A DNA stretch of 64,000 nucleotides, taken from NCBI RefSeq assembly GCF_001629705.1, contig NZ_CP015378.1, positions 3,782,001 through 3,846,000 on the forward strand, given 5' to 3'. Position 1 is the stretch's first letter. Every line of letters starts with the position of its first letter. A program made the position numbers and the translations under genes. The notes under the pieces are model-generated. The model did not search any database. It was not told the DNA's origin and was given only the letters and a program-made list of their open reading frames with translations. Below, piece by piece: positions 35,059-43,666 of the stretch. The stretch comes from Fictibacillus phosphorivorans (lineage in GTDB: Bacteria; Bacillota; Bacilli; Bacillales; Fictibacillaceae).

Positions 35059-35168
35059 TAAAATCATACCTTTCATAACAAGCTTTACTGCTTGTTACTC
35101 TATTCATGCATGCCTATACCTAAGGGAAAGACAAGCTTAACAGATACTATAAGATATGAAATTAATGG

Positions 35169-36572
35169 TTAAAATGCCACTCTATCTCTGGGTGGTTTAA
35201 CAATAGAATTGCTATGGAATAACTTCTCAAGATCATCCCAGCTTGTGTATACACATAATTTGTCTTCTTCCGATAATTTTGGACCGCTTTGAATCTCAAT
35301 AATCTCTAAATCTATAGTTGCTTTTATACTGTGCGTGGCTTTAGGTGGGATTTCAAGTACGTCCCCTGCAGTAACTCTTTTTATTTCTCCGTTTAATACA
35401 AATTCTCCCTCGCCTTTAATAATGGTCCAGACTTCATGCCTATGAAAGTGAGTATGATAACTTAAGAACTTGTCCTTGTTAATCACTAACCTTTTTGTCA
35501 GTACCTCTCTTTGTTCATCAACTTTTCTATGTTCCAATACTTTATACCATCCCCACCTTCGCTCTTCATACATAGGTATTTGATGGTCAAATTGTTGTAA
35601 TTTTTTAACCCTATGACTTTTTTCTTTATCCGCTACTAAAATTCCATCAGGGCTAGCTGCCACAATGAGATTCATTCCTCCAATTACGGTAATAGGTATA
35701 TCCAGCTCATTGATTAAGTGAGTATTTACTGAATCATCACTTATAGTTCCTTTACCTAATGGGTTTGTATCCATTTCATCTGTTAAAGTATTCCATGTCC
35801 CTAGATCCTTCCAGTACCCATCATATTTTAAAACAATAACATTCTTCTCTTTTTCAATTACTGCATAATCCATACTGTCCCGTGGTAAAAGAGAATAGTT
35901 TTCTAGCAAACTCTCATATTGAACAGGAAATTCCATCATCCTTAACAAAGAAAGAATATAACTTAATTTGAAGGCAAAAACACCACAATTCCAAAGACCA
36001 CCTTGACTTATGAACTCCTCGGCTAAGACTTGGGTTGGTTTCTCTTTAAAATGAAGTACTTTATTCCACGAATCATCACCTTCATAACTCGGAATAATGT
36101 ACCCATACTTTTCAGATGGATACGTCGGCTGTACACCAATTAATGCAATTTGAGTATTTGATTGTTGAAGAGCTGTTTCAAGCTCCATAATTTTATAGAA
36201 AAATTCATTTTCAACATATGGATCGACAGGTAAAACGACAACTACTTCGTTAGGATCTATATTTAATACTGAATAAAGATAAGAGGCTGCTAAGCAAACT
36301 GCCGGAAAAGTATCTCGTCTTTCAGGCTCAACAATAATGCCATTCGTTGGATTCAACTGGTTCAAGATCAAATCTACTTGAGCCATACTTGTAGAAATTA
36401 GTGTTGAACTAGCAAGATCAACCTCCGTTAATTGATTCCAAACACGCTGAATCATTGATTGGCTAACATTATTTTTATCTTTCAGTACTTTTAGAAATTG
36501 CTTAGATCGCGCATCATTAGACAGTGGCCATAATCTTTTCCCCGAGCCTCCTGATAAAAGAATTACTTTCAT
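35169..36572 (-). CDS. manC: Bifunctional mannose-1-phosphate guanylyltransferase / mannose-6-phosphate isomerase
   Basis: 467 residues. Nucleotidyltransferase GGSGKRLWPLS and SKQFL at the N-terminus, EKPTQVLAEEF and GVFAFK in the core. The C-terminal cupin carries HFHRHEVWTIIKGEGEF, the type II isomerase metal site. It makes GDP-mannose for the polysaccharide. The start overlaps the glycosyltransferase gene by 4 bases. Confidence 0.92.
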   Translation of the reverse strand: MKVILLSGGSGKRLWPLSNDARSKQFLKVLKDKNNVSQSMIQRVWNQLTEVDLASSTLISTSMAQVDLILNQLNPTNGIIVEPERRDTFPAVCLAASYLYSVLNIDPNEVVVVLPVDPYVENEFFYKIMELETALQQSNTQIALIGVQPTYPSEKYGYIIPSYEGDDSWNKVLHFKEKPTQVLAEEFISQGGLWNCGVFAFKLSYILSLLRMMEFPVQYESLLENYSLLPRDSMDYAVIEKEKNVIVLKYDGYWKDLGTWNTLTDEMDTNPLGKGTISDDSVNTHLINELDIPITVIGGMNLIVAASPDGILVADKEKSHRVKKLQQFDHQIPMYEERRWGWYKVLEHRKVDEQREVLTKRLVINKDKFLSYHTHFHRHEVWTIIKGEGEFVLNGEIKRVTAGDVLEIPPKATHSIKATIDLEIIEIQSGPKLSEEDKLCVYTSWDDLEKLFHSNSIVKPPRDRVAF

Positions 36573-37801
36573 CCTATCACCTCGGCTTTTACTTCCTTTT
36601 GTGGTGTAGGGTTCCTCTTACTAATGTGCTTATTAATAGTCATTTTGTAAAAATCAATTAATTGATGGTTTAAATGTTCCCATTTGTAGTTGCTCTCAAC
36701 AAATGTCCTTGCTTCTTTTCGTATATCATTTAACTTCATTGGATCAGAGAGCAGATCAACAATTTTTTCAGCAAATTCTTCATCTCGATCTCTGACAATA
36801 ATACTTTGATCATTTATTGCCTTAATCGGTTCACTGACGATTGATGTGGTAATGACAGGGATGCCGCATGACATGGCTTCCAACACTTTATTTTGTAATC
36901 CCGCACCACTTTTCAGCGGGCAAACAAATAACTTAGCATCCCATAGATATTTTCTCACATCATCCACTTCCCCTGTTAAAACAATATTTTTATGTTTTGC
37001 GCAGAGACGTATAAGGTCTTGCGTTGGATTTCTTCCTACGACATAAAAAGTAAAGTCTTCCATCTTCTCTTTTATAAGAGGAAAAATATGTTTAATAAAA
37101 TACTTCACACCATCTCGGTTAGGAGCATAGCTCATATTCCCGACGAATACGAAGTTGTTTTTGGTAGTTAATTGTTTTTTGTAAGAGAAGTACTTAAGAT
37201 CGACCCCGTTCGCAATGGTGATTAGTGTGTCACGATTTAATGAAACATTGTTTTTATCAATATCTGAAATAAAAATACCTCCGTCATAACGAGAACTTGC
37301 TACCTGTTCCATATTATGTACGTTTTTAGCTTCCCAACGAGTAATTGGATTTATTAACGATTTCTTAAGCTGTGCAGACCGTTTGAGATTAAGAGAGATA
37401 GAATCAACAAAGTCTATTACATTTGGAACATGATTAATCGTTGACTGATATGGATAGAGGCGCACTAGTTGATGATGAACGATATCATATTGTTCTTTAC
37501 TCGTTTCATTTCTCAAAATCTGAAGAAGTTCATTAGAATAATAGAGGGAGGTTTGTAAAGGCCATTTCTTAAACAAACCGAGGAACATACTTTTTATTGC
37601 TGTTCGTTTACTATGTGGAACAATTGTCACTTTTTTGCATAATTGGTGGACTTCATTCGGAATAGGTTGTTGTTTTCCAAAGGAGATTAAATGCACTTCA
37701 TGGCCTAATGCTTTTAACCCTCTCAACTGGTTATAAGCTCTTAATTGATCTCCTTTTTTAGGAGGATACGGAAATCGAGGTGAAACAAATAAAATCTTCA
37801 A
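36569..37801 (-). CDS. Glycosyltransferase, GT-B fold (first gene of the exopolysaccharide cluster)
   Basis: About 410 residues from TTG 37801 (GGTAGGTGAT upstream); a GTG at 37834 lacks a site. LKILFVSPRFPYPPKKGDQLR at the N-terminus and GVKYFIKHIFPLI, VVGRNPTQDLI, VCPLKSGAGLQNKVLEAMSC, GIPVITTS at the C-terminus match the sugar transferases associated with exopolysaccharide/EpsH systems. SinR-type sites lie just upstream, so this gene marks the operon start. Confidence 0.88.
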   Translation of the reverse strand: MKILFVSPRFPYPPKKGDQLRAYNQLRGLKALGHEVHLISFGKQQPIPNEVHQLCKKVTIVPHSKRTAIKSMFLGLFKKWPLQTSLYYSNELLQILRNETSKEQYDIVHHQLVRLYPYQSTINHVPNVIDFVDSISLNLKRSAQLKKSLINPITRWEAKNVHNMEQVASSRYDGGIFISDIDKNNVSLNRDTLITIANGVDLKYFSYKKQLTTKNNFVFVGNMSYAPNRDGVKYFIKHIFPLIKEKMEDFTFYVVGRNPTQDLIRLCAKHKNIVLTGEVDDVRKYLWDAKLFVCPLKSGAGLQNKVLEAMSCGIPVITTSIVSEPIKAINDQSIIVRDRDEEFAEKIVDLLSDPMKLNDIRKEARTFVESNYKWEHLNHQLIDFYKMTINKHISKRNPTPQKEVKAEVIG

Positions 37802-37839
37802 GTGATCACCTACCCTTTGTTTTTTATACAACACTAATC

Positions 37840-37928
37840 GTTCTTTAAAAAGTACAATTTCTTATGATTATAGTAGGTGTTAGACGAGAACGCAAGATTT
37901 AAAGAACAAATAATTCGTTTTTAAGAAC
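37840..37928 (-). promoter_or_regulatory. SinR-type operators upstream of the exopolysaccharide cluster
   Basis: GTTCTTT 37840-37846, AAAGAAC 37911-37917 and TAAGAAC 37922-37928. They lie 40-130 bases before the first glycosyltransferase gene, as SinR sites do before eps in B. subtilis. Confidence 0.7.
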
Positions 37929-38024
37929 ATTCACCTTTCAAAAAAATGGTTATTAACAAATCTACTTATTCATTTATAGTAAAATATACTCAATCTGTAC
38001 TTCGTATTTAAATATTCCATTTTA

Positions 38025-38057
38025 TGACAACATTTTTAATAACCCCTGTTTATAATC
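38025..38057 (+). promoter_or_regulatory. Promoter of the first sinI-like gene, shared design with the second
   Basis: TGACAACATTTT (38025-38036), 14 bases, TATAATC (38051-38057). The same words at the same spacing occur before the other sinI (43245-43277). The reverse complement TGTTGTCA resembles a Spo0A box (TTTGTCRAA) in 7 of 9 positions. Confidence 0.55.
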
Positions 38058-38124
38058 GAAATATATAATTTAACTATTTAGAAAAATTAGTTTCCAATGT
38101 TTAATTGATTGCTATTTTGAGAGT

Positions 38125-38159
38125 ATATAAACATCACAAAATTATAAAAATGTTTATAT
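38125..38159 (+). other. Leader hairpin next to the ribosome binding site of sinI-like gene 1
   Basis: ATATAAACAT (38125-38134) and ATGTTTATAT (38150-38159) are perfect complements; the GGGGGGAAG ribosome binding site starts one base later. It could affect initiation or message stability. AT-only stem, so weak. Confidence 0.45.
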
Positions 38160-38173
38160 GGGGGGAAGTTCCT

Positions 38174-38293
38174 ATGGACCATATCTTGTCTTTAGACAAA
38201 GAATGGATTGAATTAATTATAGAGGCGAAAGATCAAGGACTGACGAAACAAGATATAAGAGATTTTTTAAAATGTACAAAAAACAGTAAATAA
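38174..38293 (+). CDS. sinI: SinI-like antirepressor 1
   Basis: 39 residues from ATG 38174 with GGGGGGAAG 6 bases upstream; the longer frame from 38105 is not needed. LDKEWIELIIEAKDQGLTKQ, then IRDFLK, is the SinI helical hairpin that binds SinR and breaks its tetramer. It is shorter than B. subtilis SinI (57 residues). It lies alone, divergent from the exopolysaccharide cluster, without an adjacent sinR. Confidence 0.85.
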   Translation: MDHILSLDKEWIELIIEAKDQGLTKQDIRDFLKCTKNSK

Positions 38294-38519
38294 CAGTGGG
38301 AAAAGTGTGTTGCAAATTTAAGTTTACTCCCTGAAACATACTTTATCCCTCGGTACAATAGTTCAATTTAAGAAAAATAAACCCAGCCGAAATAAAATCC
38401 TCGGGGGGTATTTTTTATAGTTTATATAGAAACAGTTTCGCGTTAGAAAAACAGGTTTCACTTTTTCTAAATAATGGAATATTAAGGTGAGTTTCTTGTT
38501 TAGAGAAAGGAGATGCAGA

Positions 38520-39026
38520 TTGGACATTCAAACAAATTACGCTAATTCAAAATTATTTGACGGCCAATTAGCAGAAAAAGAAAAGTTCGAGGCATTTGTA
38601 GGTGAAAAGAAGAAAGACTTTTACTTAAGAAAATGGCAAAAAGACAACAGTTGGAACTGGGCGGCTTGTTTATTAACTATTTTTTGGCTTGGTTACAGAA
38701 AAATGCTCAAACCTGTTGTTTATATCATTCTTGGTTTTTTAGCAATAGACATCATTATTCTTTTCATTGGTTTTGATGGCGCAGCAATCAGTAGAGGATT
38801 AGGTTATGGACTTGCTGGAGCTCTAGGGATTACAGGTAATATGTTTTATAGAAAGCACGCTGAAAAACAAGTACAAGAGGTTAATCAGCTTTCGGTCAGC
38901 GATGAGGAGAAGATGCATGAACTTCGTAAACGCGGTGGTACGAGTGGAAAAGGAGCTTTCTTCGCAGTCTTAATGTTTTTAGGATATTTGGCTATTACAA
39001 TTGGATTGACACTTACTTTTGCATAA
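38520..39026 (+). CDS. DUF2628-like membrane protein
   Basis: 168 residues from TTG 38520 (AAAGGAGA 7 bases upstream). A soluble Lys-rich N-terminus (FEAFVGEKKKDFYLRKWQK) leads into NSWNWAACLLTIFWLGYRKM, the DUF2628 signature, followed by two helices, a cytoplasmic loop and a third helix. Function unknown. Confidence 0.75.
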   Translation: MDIQTNYANSKLFDGQLAEKEKFEAFVGEKKKDFYLRKWQKDNSWNWAACLLTIFWLGYRKMLKPVVYIILGFLAIDIIILFIGFDGAAISRGLGYGLAGALGITGNMFYRKHAEKQVQEVNQLSVSDEEKMHELRKRGGTSGKGAFFAVLMFLGYLAITIGLTLTFA

Positions 39027-39033
39027 TTCCTGT

Positions 39034-39069
39034 AAAAAAAGATAACTCGACTAATGAGTTATCTTTTTG
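39034..39069 (+). terminator. Terminator of the DUF2628-like gene
   Basis: AGATAACTC (39041-39049) pairs with GAGTTATCT (39057-39065), followed by T5. Confidence 0.85.
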
Positions 39070-39097
39070 CTTATATTCTTTTTTTTTAGATGAAATA

Positions 39098-39319
39098 CTA
39101 ATCACCTGAACCAACTATATGCTTCTTCTTCTCCAGTGCCTCTAAACAAAATGTCTTGAACTTTGTACAAAATTTCCGTACCCTATTATGTTGCCAACTA
39201 AATTCATCATTATATTTTTCTATTAAGTCGTCACAAAGTAAAGTGAGTTTTTGAATTTGAGAGCTTTTAAACTCACAATACGAGTAGGGATCCAGGTTAA
39301 GAAGTATTCCGTATTTCAC
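39098..39319 (-). CDS. Small protein of unknown function
   Basis: 73 residues, soluble, with several Cys and aromatic residues (LDPYSYCEFKSSQIQKLTLL). The start ATG 39319 is preceded by AAGAGAAGGGG. No family recognised. Confidence 0.5.
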   Translation of the reverse strand: MKYGILLNLDPYSYCEFKSSQIQKLTLLCDDLIEKYNDEFSWQHNRVRKFCTKFKTFCLEALEKKKHIVGSGD

Positions 39320-39473
39320 ATTATCCCCTTCTCTTTATCGCAAATACCCGTGGATTTTCTCATCACATAATATAACTTTCTTCTCTCCTTTTATCTTAAA
39401 AGTTATTCCAGCCATCTTATCCCCTTCATTCTTTACTCTCATTAGATTCGTCTTAGAAACTTCAAACAAGAAA

Positions 39474-39506
39474 ACAAAAAAATCACAACGGATATTCGTT
39501 GCGATT
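39474..39506 (-). terminator. Terminator of the 123-residue unknown gene
   Basis: AATCACAACG (39481-39490) pairs with CGTTGCGATT (39497-39506); T-rich on the minus strand. Confidence 0.75.
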
Positions 39507-39532
39507 CTTACAATACGCGAGAAACTTCAATT

Positions 39533-39904
39533 TTACGAAAAAATCTTTTCAGTTTTGCTTATGATTTGATTTAGGTTATTCTCTAATAATTTTGCCTTAT
39601 TCGTAATTCCTTTTTCAAATTGCTCAATTGTTGTTTGATCTCCATTACTTTTAATAGGTTCAACATTAAGAATCTCTTCTAGTTGCATACGTGGTGATTG
39701 CTCTTTTTGCTTATGATCTAACCTTCTCATGTAAATAAACGTATCCATATCTCGGTAATTTAATTCTATTTCAATTTCTAGCTGATCGTTAACGTATAAG
39801 AAGGTTGTCTTCCAACTCCCATCTGTATCGACCGGCTCAGAAAATCCATAATCTCGTATTAAATAATCAAAACTTTCTTCGGTAATCGATGAGAATAAAT
39901 TCAT
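39533..39904 (-). CDS. Small soluble protein of unknown function
   Basis: 123 residues, acidic. EESFDYLIRDYGFSEPVDTD then LFLYVNDQLEIEIELNYRD-like strands suggest an immunity- or SMI1-like alpha/beta protein, but I cannot name the family. GGAGGTG precedes the start. Confidence 0.55.
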   Translation of the reverse strand: MNLFSSITEESFDYLIRDYGFSEPVDTDGSWKTTFLYVNDQLEIEIELNYRDMDTFIYMRRLDHKQKEQSPRMQLEEILNVEPIKSNGDQTTIEQFEKGITNKAKLLENNLNQIISKTEKIFS

Positions 39905-40135
39905 GGTAACACCTCCATATTTATTAGCTGTAGATATTTATCATATCGTAATGAATTCCTTACAGTTTACACGGTTTCTTTACATAAAGATATTACTTAT
40001 TACTTTCGCTCTCTTCTTCCCTTCTCCTCTTTTCGAGGTAAATATGGTTGGATTTTGTTTATTGGAGATACATCGGAAAGGACACAGCAAATTGCGGTGT
40101 CCTTTCCTAGTGCACATATTCAGTACTTTGTAATT

Positions 40136-40156
40136 GTATGGGGTCAGACCCCTAAA
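40136..40156. repeat. REP-like palindrome GTATGGGGTCAGACCCC, copy 1
   Basis: GGGGTCAGACCCC is a near-perfect palindrome preceded by GTAT. Copies also occur at 45955-45973 and 63559-63577, always between genes. Confidence 0.65.
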
Positions 40157-40186
40157 TGGTAATATTATACTGGTATTCTAAATTTA

Positions 40187-40213
40187 TGAAACTTATGTTA
40201 CTATATCGTCGTC
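40187..40213 (+). promoter_or_regulatory. ECF-type promoter, probably autoregulatory
   Basis: TGAAAC (40187-40192), 17 bases, CGTC (40210-40213) resembles ECF promoters such as those of sigma-W/M/X. It is about 35 bases upstream of the ECF sigma gene. Confidence 0.55.
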
Positions 40214-40247
40214 TTACTATCGGAAATACAACTAAGGAGGACAGCTA

Positions 40248-40805
40248 GTGAAAAGTGAGGGATTAAGGGGTTCCATAAGTATTGATGGAATGACTAAAGA
40301 TGATGCCACTGTTTACTTAATGAGATGCTACGGCGAAGAGATCAAACGTCTCGTTTATACATTCGTGAAGAATTGGCAGCAAGCTGAAGATATTACTCAA
40401 GATGTTTATATCGCATTGTATACGAAACTTGATACATTTCGTGGAGAATCTGCATTAAAGAGCTGGATTTATACAATAGCTATTAATAAGTCAAAAGACT
40501 TTTTAAAAAGTTGGAGCTATCGAAAGCTTGCTCTTACAGATAAATTCACTGCAAATTCAAATGGAAGTGTCGACTCTGCTGAAGATGGGGTCGTTTCAAA
40601 CAGTGAGGATGAACTTTTGTATCAAGCCGTACTCTCTCTGCCGATAAAATATAGAGAAGTCATTTTATTACACTATTATAAGGAATTTTCTATTCGAGAA
40701 ATATGTGAGTTGTTGACGATAAATGAATCGACAGTCAAGACCCGTTTAAGTAGAGCGAGAACAAAGTTACAAGATTCCTATATTCATCTAGGAGGTGAGC
40801 GATAA
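40248..40805 (+). CDS. ECF sigma factor
   Basis: 185 residues from GTG 40248 (AAGGAGGAC upstream). Region 2 (WQQAEDITQDVYIALYTKLD, GESALKSWIYTIAINKS) and region 4 (LPIKYREVILLHYYKEFS, then STVKTRLSRARTKL) are intact. It directs RNA polymerase to envelope-stress-type promoters. The stop overlaps the start of the anti-sigma gene, so both are made together. Confidence 0.93.
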   Translation: MKSEGLRGSISIDGMTKDDATVYLMRCYGEEIKRLVYTFVKNWQQAEDITQDVYIALYTKLDTFRGESALKSWIYTIAINKSKDFLKSWSYRKLALTDKFTANSNGSVDSAEDGVVSNSEDELLYQAVLSLPIKYREVILLHYYKEFSIREICELLTINESTVKTRLSRARTKLQDSYIHLGGER

Positions 40806-42058
40806 TGGAAAAAAAACTTAAAGATCTTAGACAAACACTGGATCAACAAATTTCTACAAATCCCGTTTTCACAAAAAAAGATGAAGAAAACATTTTACTT
40901 TCTATACGTAACTCATCTTTCAACAATAAAGTAGGGAAGAGAAAGAATACATTTCTTCCAAAACTCCTGACAGCAGCTCTTTTTGCTGGGATTGTTTTTA
41001 CCTCTTATACATTGATTGACACGTATTTGGAACCCCAAACGGCGATTGAAATTAAAAAAGAAAATAAGAAACCTAAAGTCCATTACGCTCAGAAATTAAC
41101 CCAAGCTTCCAGTACGCTGTCTTTTGAGGTTAGTAAAAGAGAACTTACGATTTCAGGAACGGTTGTAAATACAACAAATTATAATAGTGAACCGGTTCAG
41201 GCAAAAGTAAATATCTTAGATGAAGATGTAGCAAAAGCTTTAGGAGCAGAAAGCTTAATTATAGAAACTCCTACTAATCAAATATTAAAACCCGATGAAA
41301 GTTACTCTTTTAAGAAAGTAGTCACTGTTGACCTTGGTATTATTGATGAAAACACATTTAAGGATGCCGTAGAAGTAGAAATATACAGCAAGGAAAATAT
41401 TTTAACCTCGTTTGTTATAAATGATATAACATATTTATCAAAAGAAGAAAAAGAGGTAGAATCACAAGAAGAGAACACTAGCATAGAGGAAAAAAATGTT
41501 GAATCTACTGACACACCTGACAATACAATTATTAATGAAGAAGTAGAGTTAGCCGAAGAGTCCGCTATAGTAGAAAAACCTGAAGAAATAAAAGAACAAA
41601 AGAAAACTCCTTTTGATAAAGTAAATGTTTCTTATCAAGGAGGTAAGTATTATTTTAATGGTGTAACTACCGAAATGACTTTAGAAGAAACCGTAAAAGT
41701 CCTCGGGCTTTATGATCAAAAGTATATTTCAGAGATTGAATATGATGCACAAAGTACTTATAGTTGGAAAACTAAAATAAATGATTCTCCTCCTTATGAG
41801 TTTCTTAGTATCAATTATATGAATCAAAACCGAGCCTTTACTTTAAGCTTTTATCTAAAAAAGAAAGAGAGAGATGCGTTGATACAACAGCTTGGAAAGC
41901 CATATCATATTCATGAACGAAGTGAGAGTGTATATTTTTATTCGGAGAGTTCTAAGCAATTACTTGATATTTCTAGAGGAATTGCAGAAACCAAAGATCT
42001 CTATAGAGTAGATCTGCGAATAAAAGATGATCCAAGTTATTTAAGAGATTTTAAATAA
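40805..42058 (+). CDS. Membrane-spanning anti-sigma factor
   Basis: 417 residues. A cytoplasmic N-terminus of about 50 residues without Cys, so no zinc anti-sigma motif, is followed by one membrane helix (LLTAALFAGIVFTSYTLID). Outside are a beta-rich domain (residues ~95-205), a Glu-rich spacer (~210-270) and a C-terminal domain with DKVNVSYQGGKYYFNGVTT. Position after an ECF gene with a 1-base overlap gives the role; the sensed signal is unknown. Confidence 0.8.
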   Translation: MEKKLKDLRQTLDQQISTNPVFTKKDEENILLSIRNSSFNNKVGKRKNTFLPKLLTAALFAGIVFTSYTLIDTYLEPQTAIEIKKENKKPKVHYAQKLTQASSTLSFEVSKRELTISGTVVNTTNYNSEPVQAKVNILDEDVAKALGAESLIIETPTNQILKPDESYSFKKVVTVDLGIIDENTFKDAVEVEIYSKENILTSFVINDITYLSKEEKEVESQEENTSIEEKNVESTDTPDNTIINEEVELAEESAIVEKPEEIKEQKKTPFDKVNVSYQGGKYYFNGVTTEMTLEETVKVLGLYDQKYISEIEYDAQSTYSWKTKINDSPPYEFLSINYMNQNRAFTLSFYLKKKERDALIQQLGKPYHIHERSESVYFYSESSKQLLDISRGIAETKDLYRVDLRIKDDPSYLRDFK

Positions 42059-42062
42059 ACTT

Positions 42063-42100
42063 CCCCCCAAAATCACGTTTATACAGCGTGGTTTTGGGGG
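42063..42100. terminator. Bidirectional terminator between the anti-sigma and nitronate monooxygenase genes
   Basis: CCCCCAAAATCACG pairs with CGTGGTTTTGGGGG; it lies between convergent genes. Confidence 0.85.
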
Positions 42101-42124
42101 ATTTAGTTCTAAAGGACTAATGTT

Positions 42125-43108
42125 TTAAGGGATAATACTCATAGCTTCCCTTGTTCTTAATGCTTTTTTGTATTCTTCCTTTAGCTCATCTACTACTTCC
42201 TGAATGGTAGAGATTTTCTTCACACTGCCAACACCTTGTCCTGCGGACCAGATGTCTTTCCATGCTTTTGCTTTGGATTCAGAGAACGAGAGGTCAACAT
42301 CATCCTTTTTCATCAAGTTTTCCACATCAAATCCCGCTCTTTGTAAGGATGGAAGCAGGTAGTTTCCTTTTATTCCACTAATCGCATCCGTATAAACAAG
42401 ATCCTCAAGAGTAGAATCTATTAACATCTGCCGGTAATCTTCGCTCGCCGAAGATTCTTGCGTCGCAATAAAGCGTGTTCCCATGTATACGAGATCGGCT
42501 CCAAGAACCTTGGCAGCTAGTATTTCTTCACCTGTAGAAATAGCCCCAGCTAGAATCGTCATCCCATCCCAGAATTCCTTTACGGCTTTTAAGAAAGCAA
42601 ACGGATTTAACGTCCCACCATGGCCACCTGCTCCACTGCACACGAGTATTAATCCATCAATGCCCGTCTTAGCAGCCTTACGCGCGTGATCAAGCGAGAT
42701 AACGTCAGAGAATACGAGACCACCGTACCCGTGAACGATTTTAGCAACATCGCTTGGATTACCAAGAGAAGTAATCACCACTGGCGGTTCATATTTCTTT
42801 ATTAGCTCCAAATCTTCTTCAAAACGTTTATTCGTTCGGTGAACGATTAAGTTAACACCCCATGGAGCAATCTTTGCCGAAGGATCTTTTTCCCTGGCAT
42901 TACTCAGCTCTTCTGAAATATGTTTCATCCAATTTTCTAATAGATCGGAGGTTCTTGCATTCAGTAATGGAAATGTACCTATTATTCCGTTCTTACAGCT
43001 TTCAATCACCATATCAGGACTCGATACAAGAAACATTGGGGCGTTAATCACTGGTAAACTGAGTTGATTCGACAAATTCATTGGCAATTTGTTAGACAAT
43101 TTATTCAT
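42125..43108 (-). CDS. Nitronate monooxygenase (2-nitropropane dioxygenase family)
   Basis: 327 residues, FMN-dependent TIM barrel. PVINAPMFLVSSPDMV at the N-terminus, GGHGG in CSGAGGHGGTLNPFAF, and AGAISTGEEILAAKVLGADL-VYMGTRF for the phosphate site. It oxidises toxic nitronates such as propionate-3-nitronate. Stands alone. Confidence 0.9.
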   Translation of the reverse strand: MNKLSNKLPMNLSNQLSLPVINAPMFLVSSPDMVIESCKNGIIGTFPLLNARTSDLLENWMKHISEELSNAREKDPSAKIAPWGVNLIVHRTNKRFEEDLELIKKYEPPVVITSLGNPSDVAKIVHGYGGLVFSDVISLDHARKAAKTGIDGLILVCSGAGGHGGTLNPFAFLKAVKEFWDGMTILAGAISTGEEILAAKVLGADLVYMGTRFIATQESSASEDYRQMLIDSTLEDLVYTDAISGIKGNYLLPSLQRAGFDVENLMKKDDVDLSFSESKAKAWKDIWSAGQGVGSVKKISTIQEVVDELKEEYKKALRTREAMSIIP

Positions 43109-43244
43109 CCTTTCAGCAGTTAAAATTAGTTTAATGGGTATTTATTAAGAATAATTTCAACATAACCTGCATCATTCCTTTAAATTTGTTTTATAGGGGT
43201 CTTATTACGCTTCCTTATATTACATTTTTATTACAGTCATTTTC

Positions 43245-43277
43245 TGACAACATTTTCTATTGAGCTTGTATATAATC
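43245..43277 (+). promoter_or_regulatory. Promoter of the riboswitch-sinI-sinR unit
   Basis: TGACAACATTTT (43245-43256), 14 bases, TATAATC (43271-43277): the same element as before the other sinI. Transcription should start near 43284, about 20 bases before the riboswitch. Confidence 0.55.
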
Positions 43278-43304
43278 AATTTGAGTTAGGAAATAGGTCC
43301 TAAT

Positions 43305-43420
43305 TATCCTCCAGACAAGGGCAAACATTTTCGAAAGAAGTGGGCGCAAAGCCACGGGTCTAAGGCTTTAAAAGCTATGATCGCCGGGTTGCCTGGACAT
43401 CATTTACTTTCTGGAGGGAT
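43305..43420 (+). promoter_or_regulatory. Class I c-di-GMP riboswitch (GEMM-I) in the sinI leader
   Basis: Conserved aptamer words occur in order: AAGGGCAAAC (43317-43326), tetraloop CGAAAG (43332-43337), GCGCAAAGCCACGGGTCTAA (43344-43363), and GCCGGGTTGCC (43383-43393). TCCAG (43310-43314) can pair with CTGGA (43393-43397) as P1. The same 5' strand, as CCTCCAG (43308-43314), can instead pair with CTGGAGG (43411-43417), which contains the sinI ribosome binding site. The two pairings exclude each other. Ligand-bound P1 would free the site, so I predict an ON switch acting on translation. No terminator T run is seen before the start codon. Confidence 0.92.
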
Positions 43421-43425
43421 TCTTA

Positions 43426-43569
43426 GTGGAAAATACGTTTAAGCTGGATCACGAGTGGATTGAATTAATAAGAGAAGCTAGAGATCAAGGTTTTACTAAA
43501 GAAGAGATTATTCGTTTTTTACAAAATCCCCAATTAACTTTAGAAAACTATCAATTGCAAGGAAATTAA
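43426..43569 (+). CDS. sinI: SinI-like antirepressor 2, under the c-di-GMP riboswitch
   Basis: 47 residues from GTG 43426; GGAGGG (43413-43418) lies 7 bases upstream and is part of the riboswitch switching stem. LDHEWIELIREARDQGFTKE, then IIRFL, is the SinI hairpin that binds SinR; the C-terminal 14 residues are unstructured. sinR follows after 97 bases. This gives the classic sinI-sinR arrangement plus an added RNA switch. Confidence 0.9.
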   Translation: MENTFKLDHEWIELIREARDQGFTKEEIIRFLQNPQLTLENYQLQGN

Positions 43570-43666
43570 TTCATTGAAATAGTAAGCAAGTCACAGAATT
43601 TATTTACTTACCTCATACAGAAAGATATAATAAAGGCAAATTATTTCTAAATGGGGATTGCAAATG

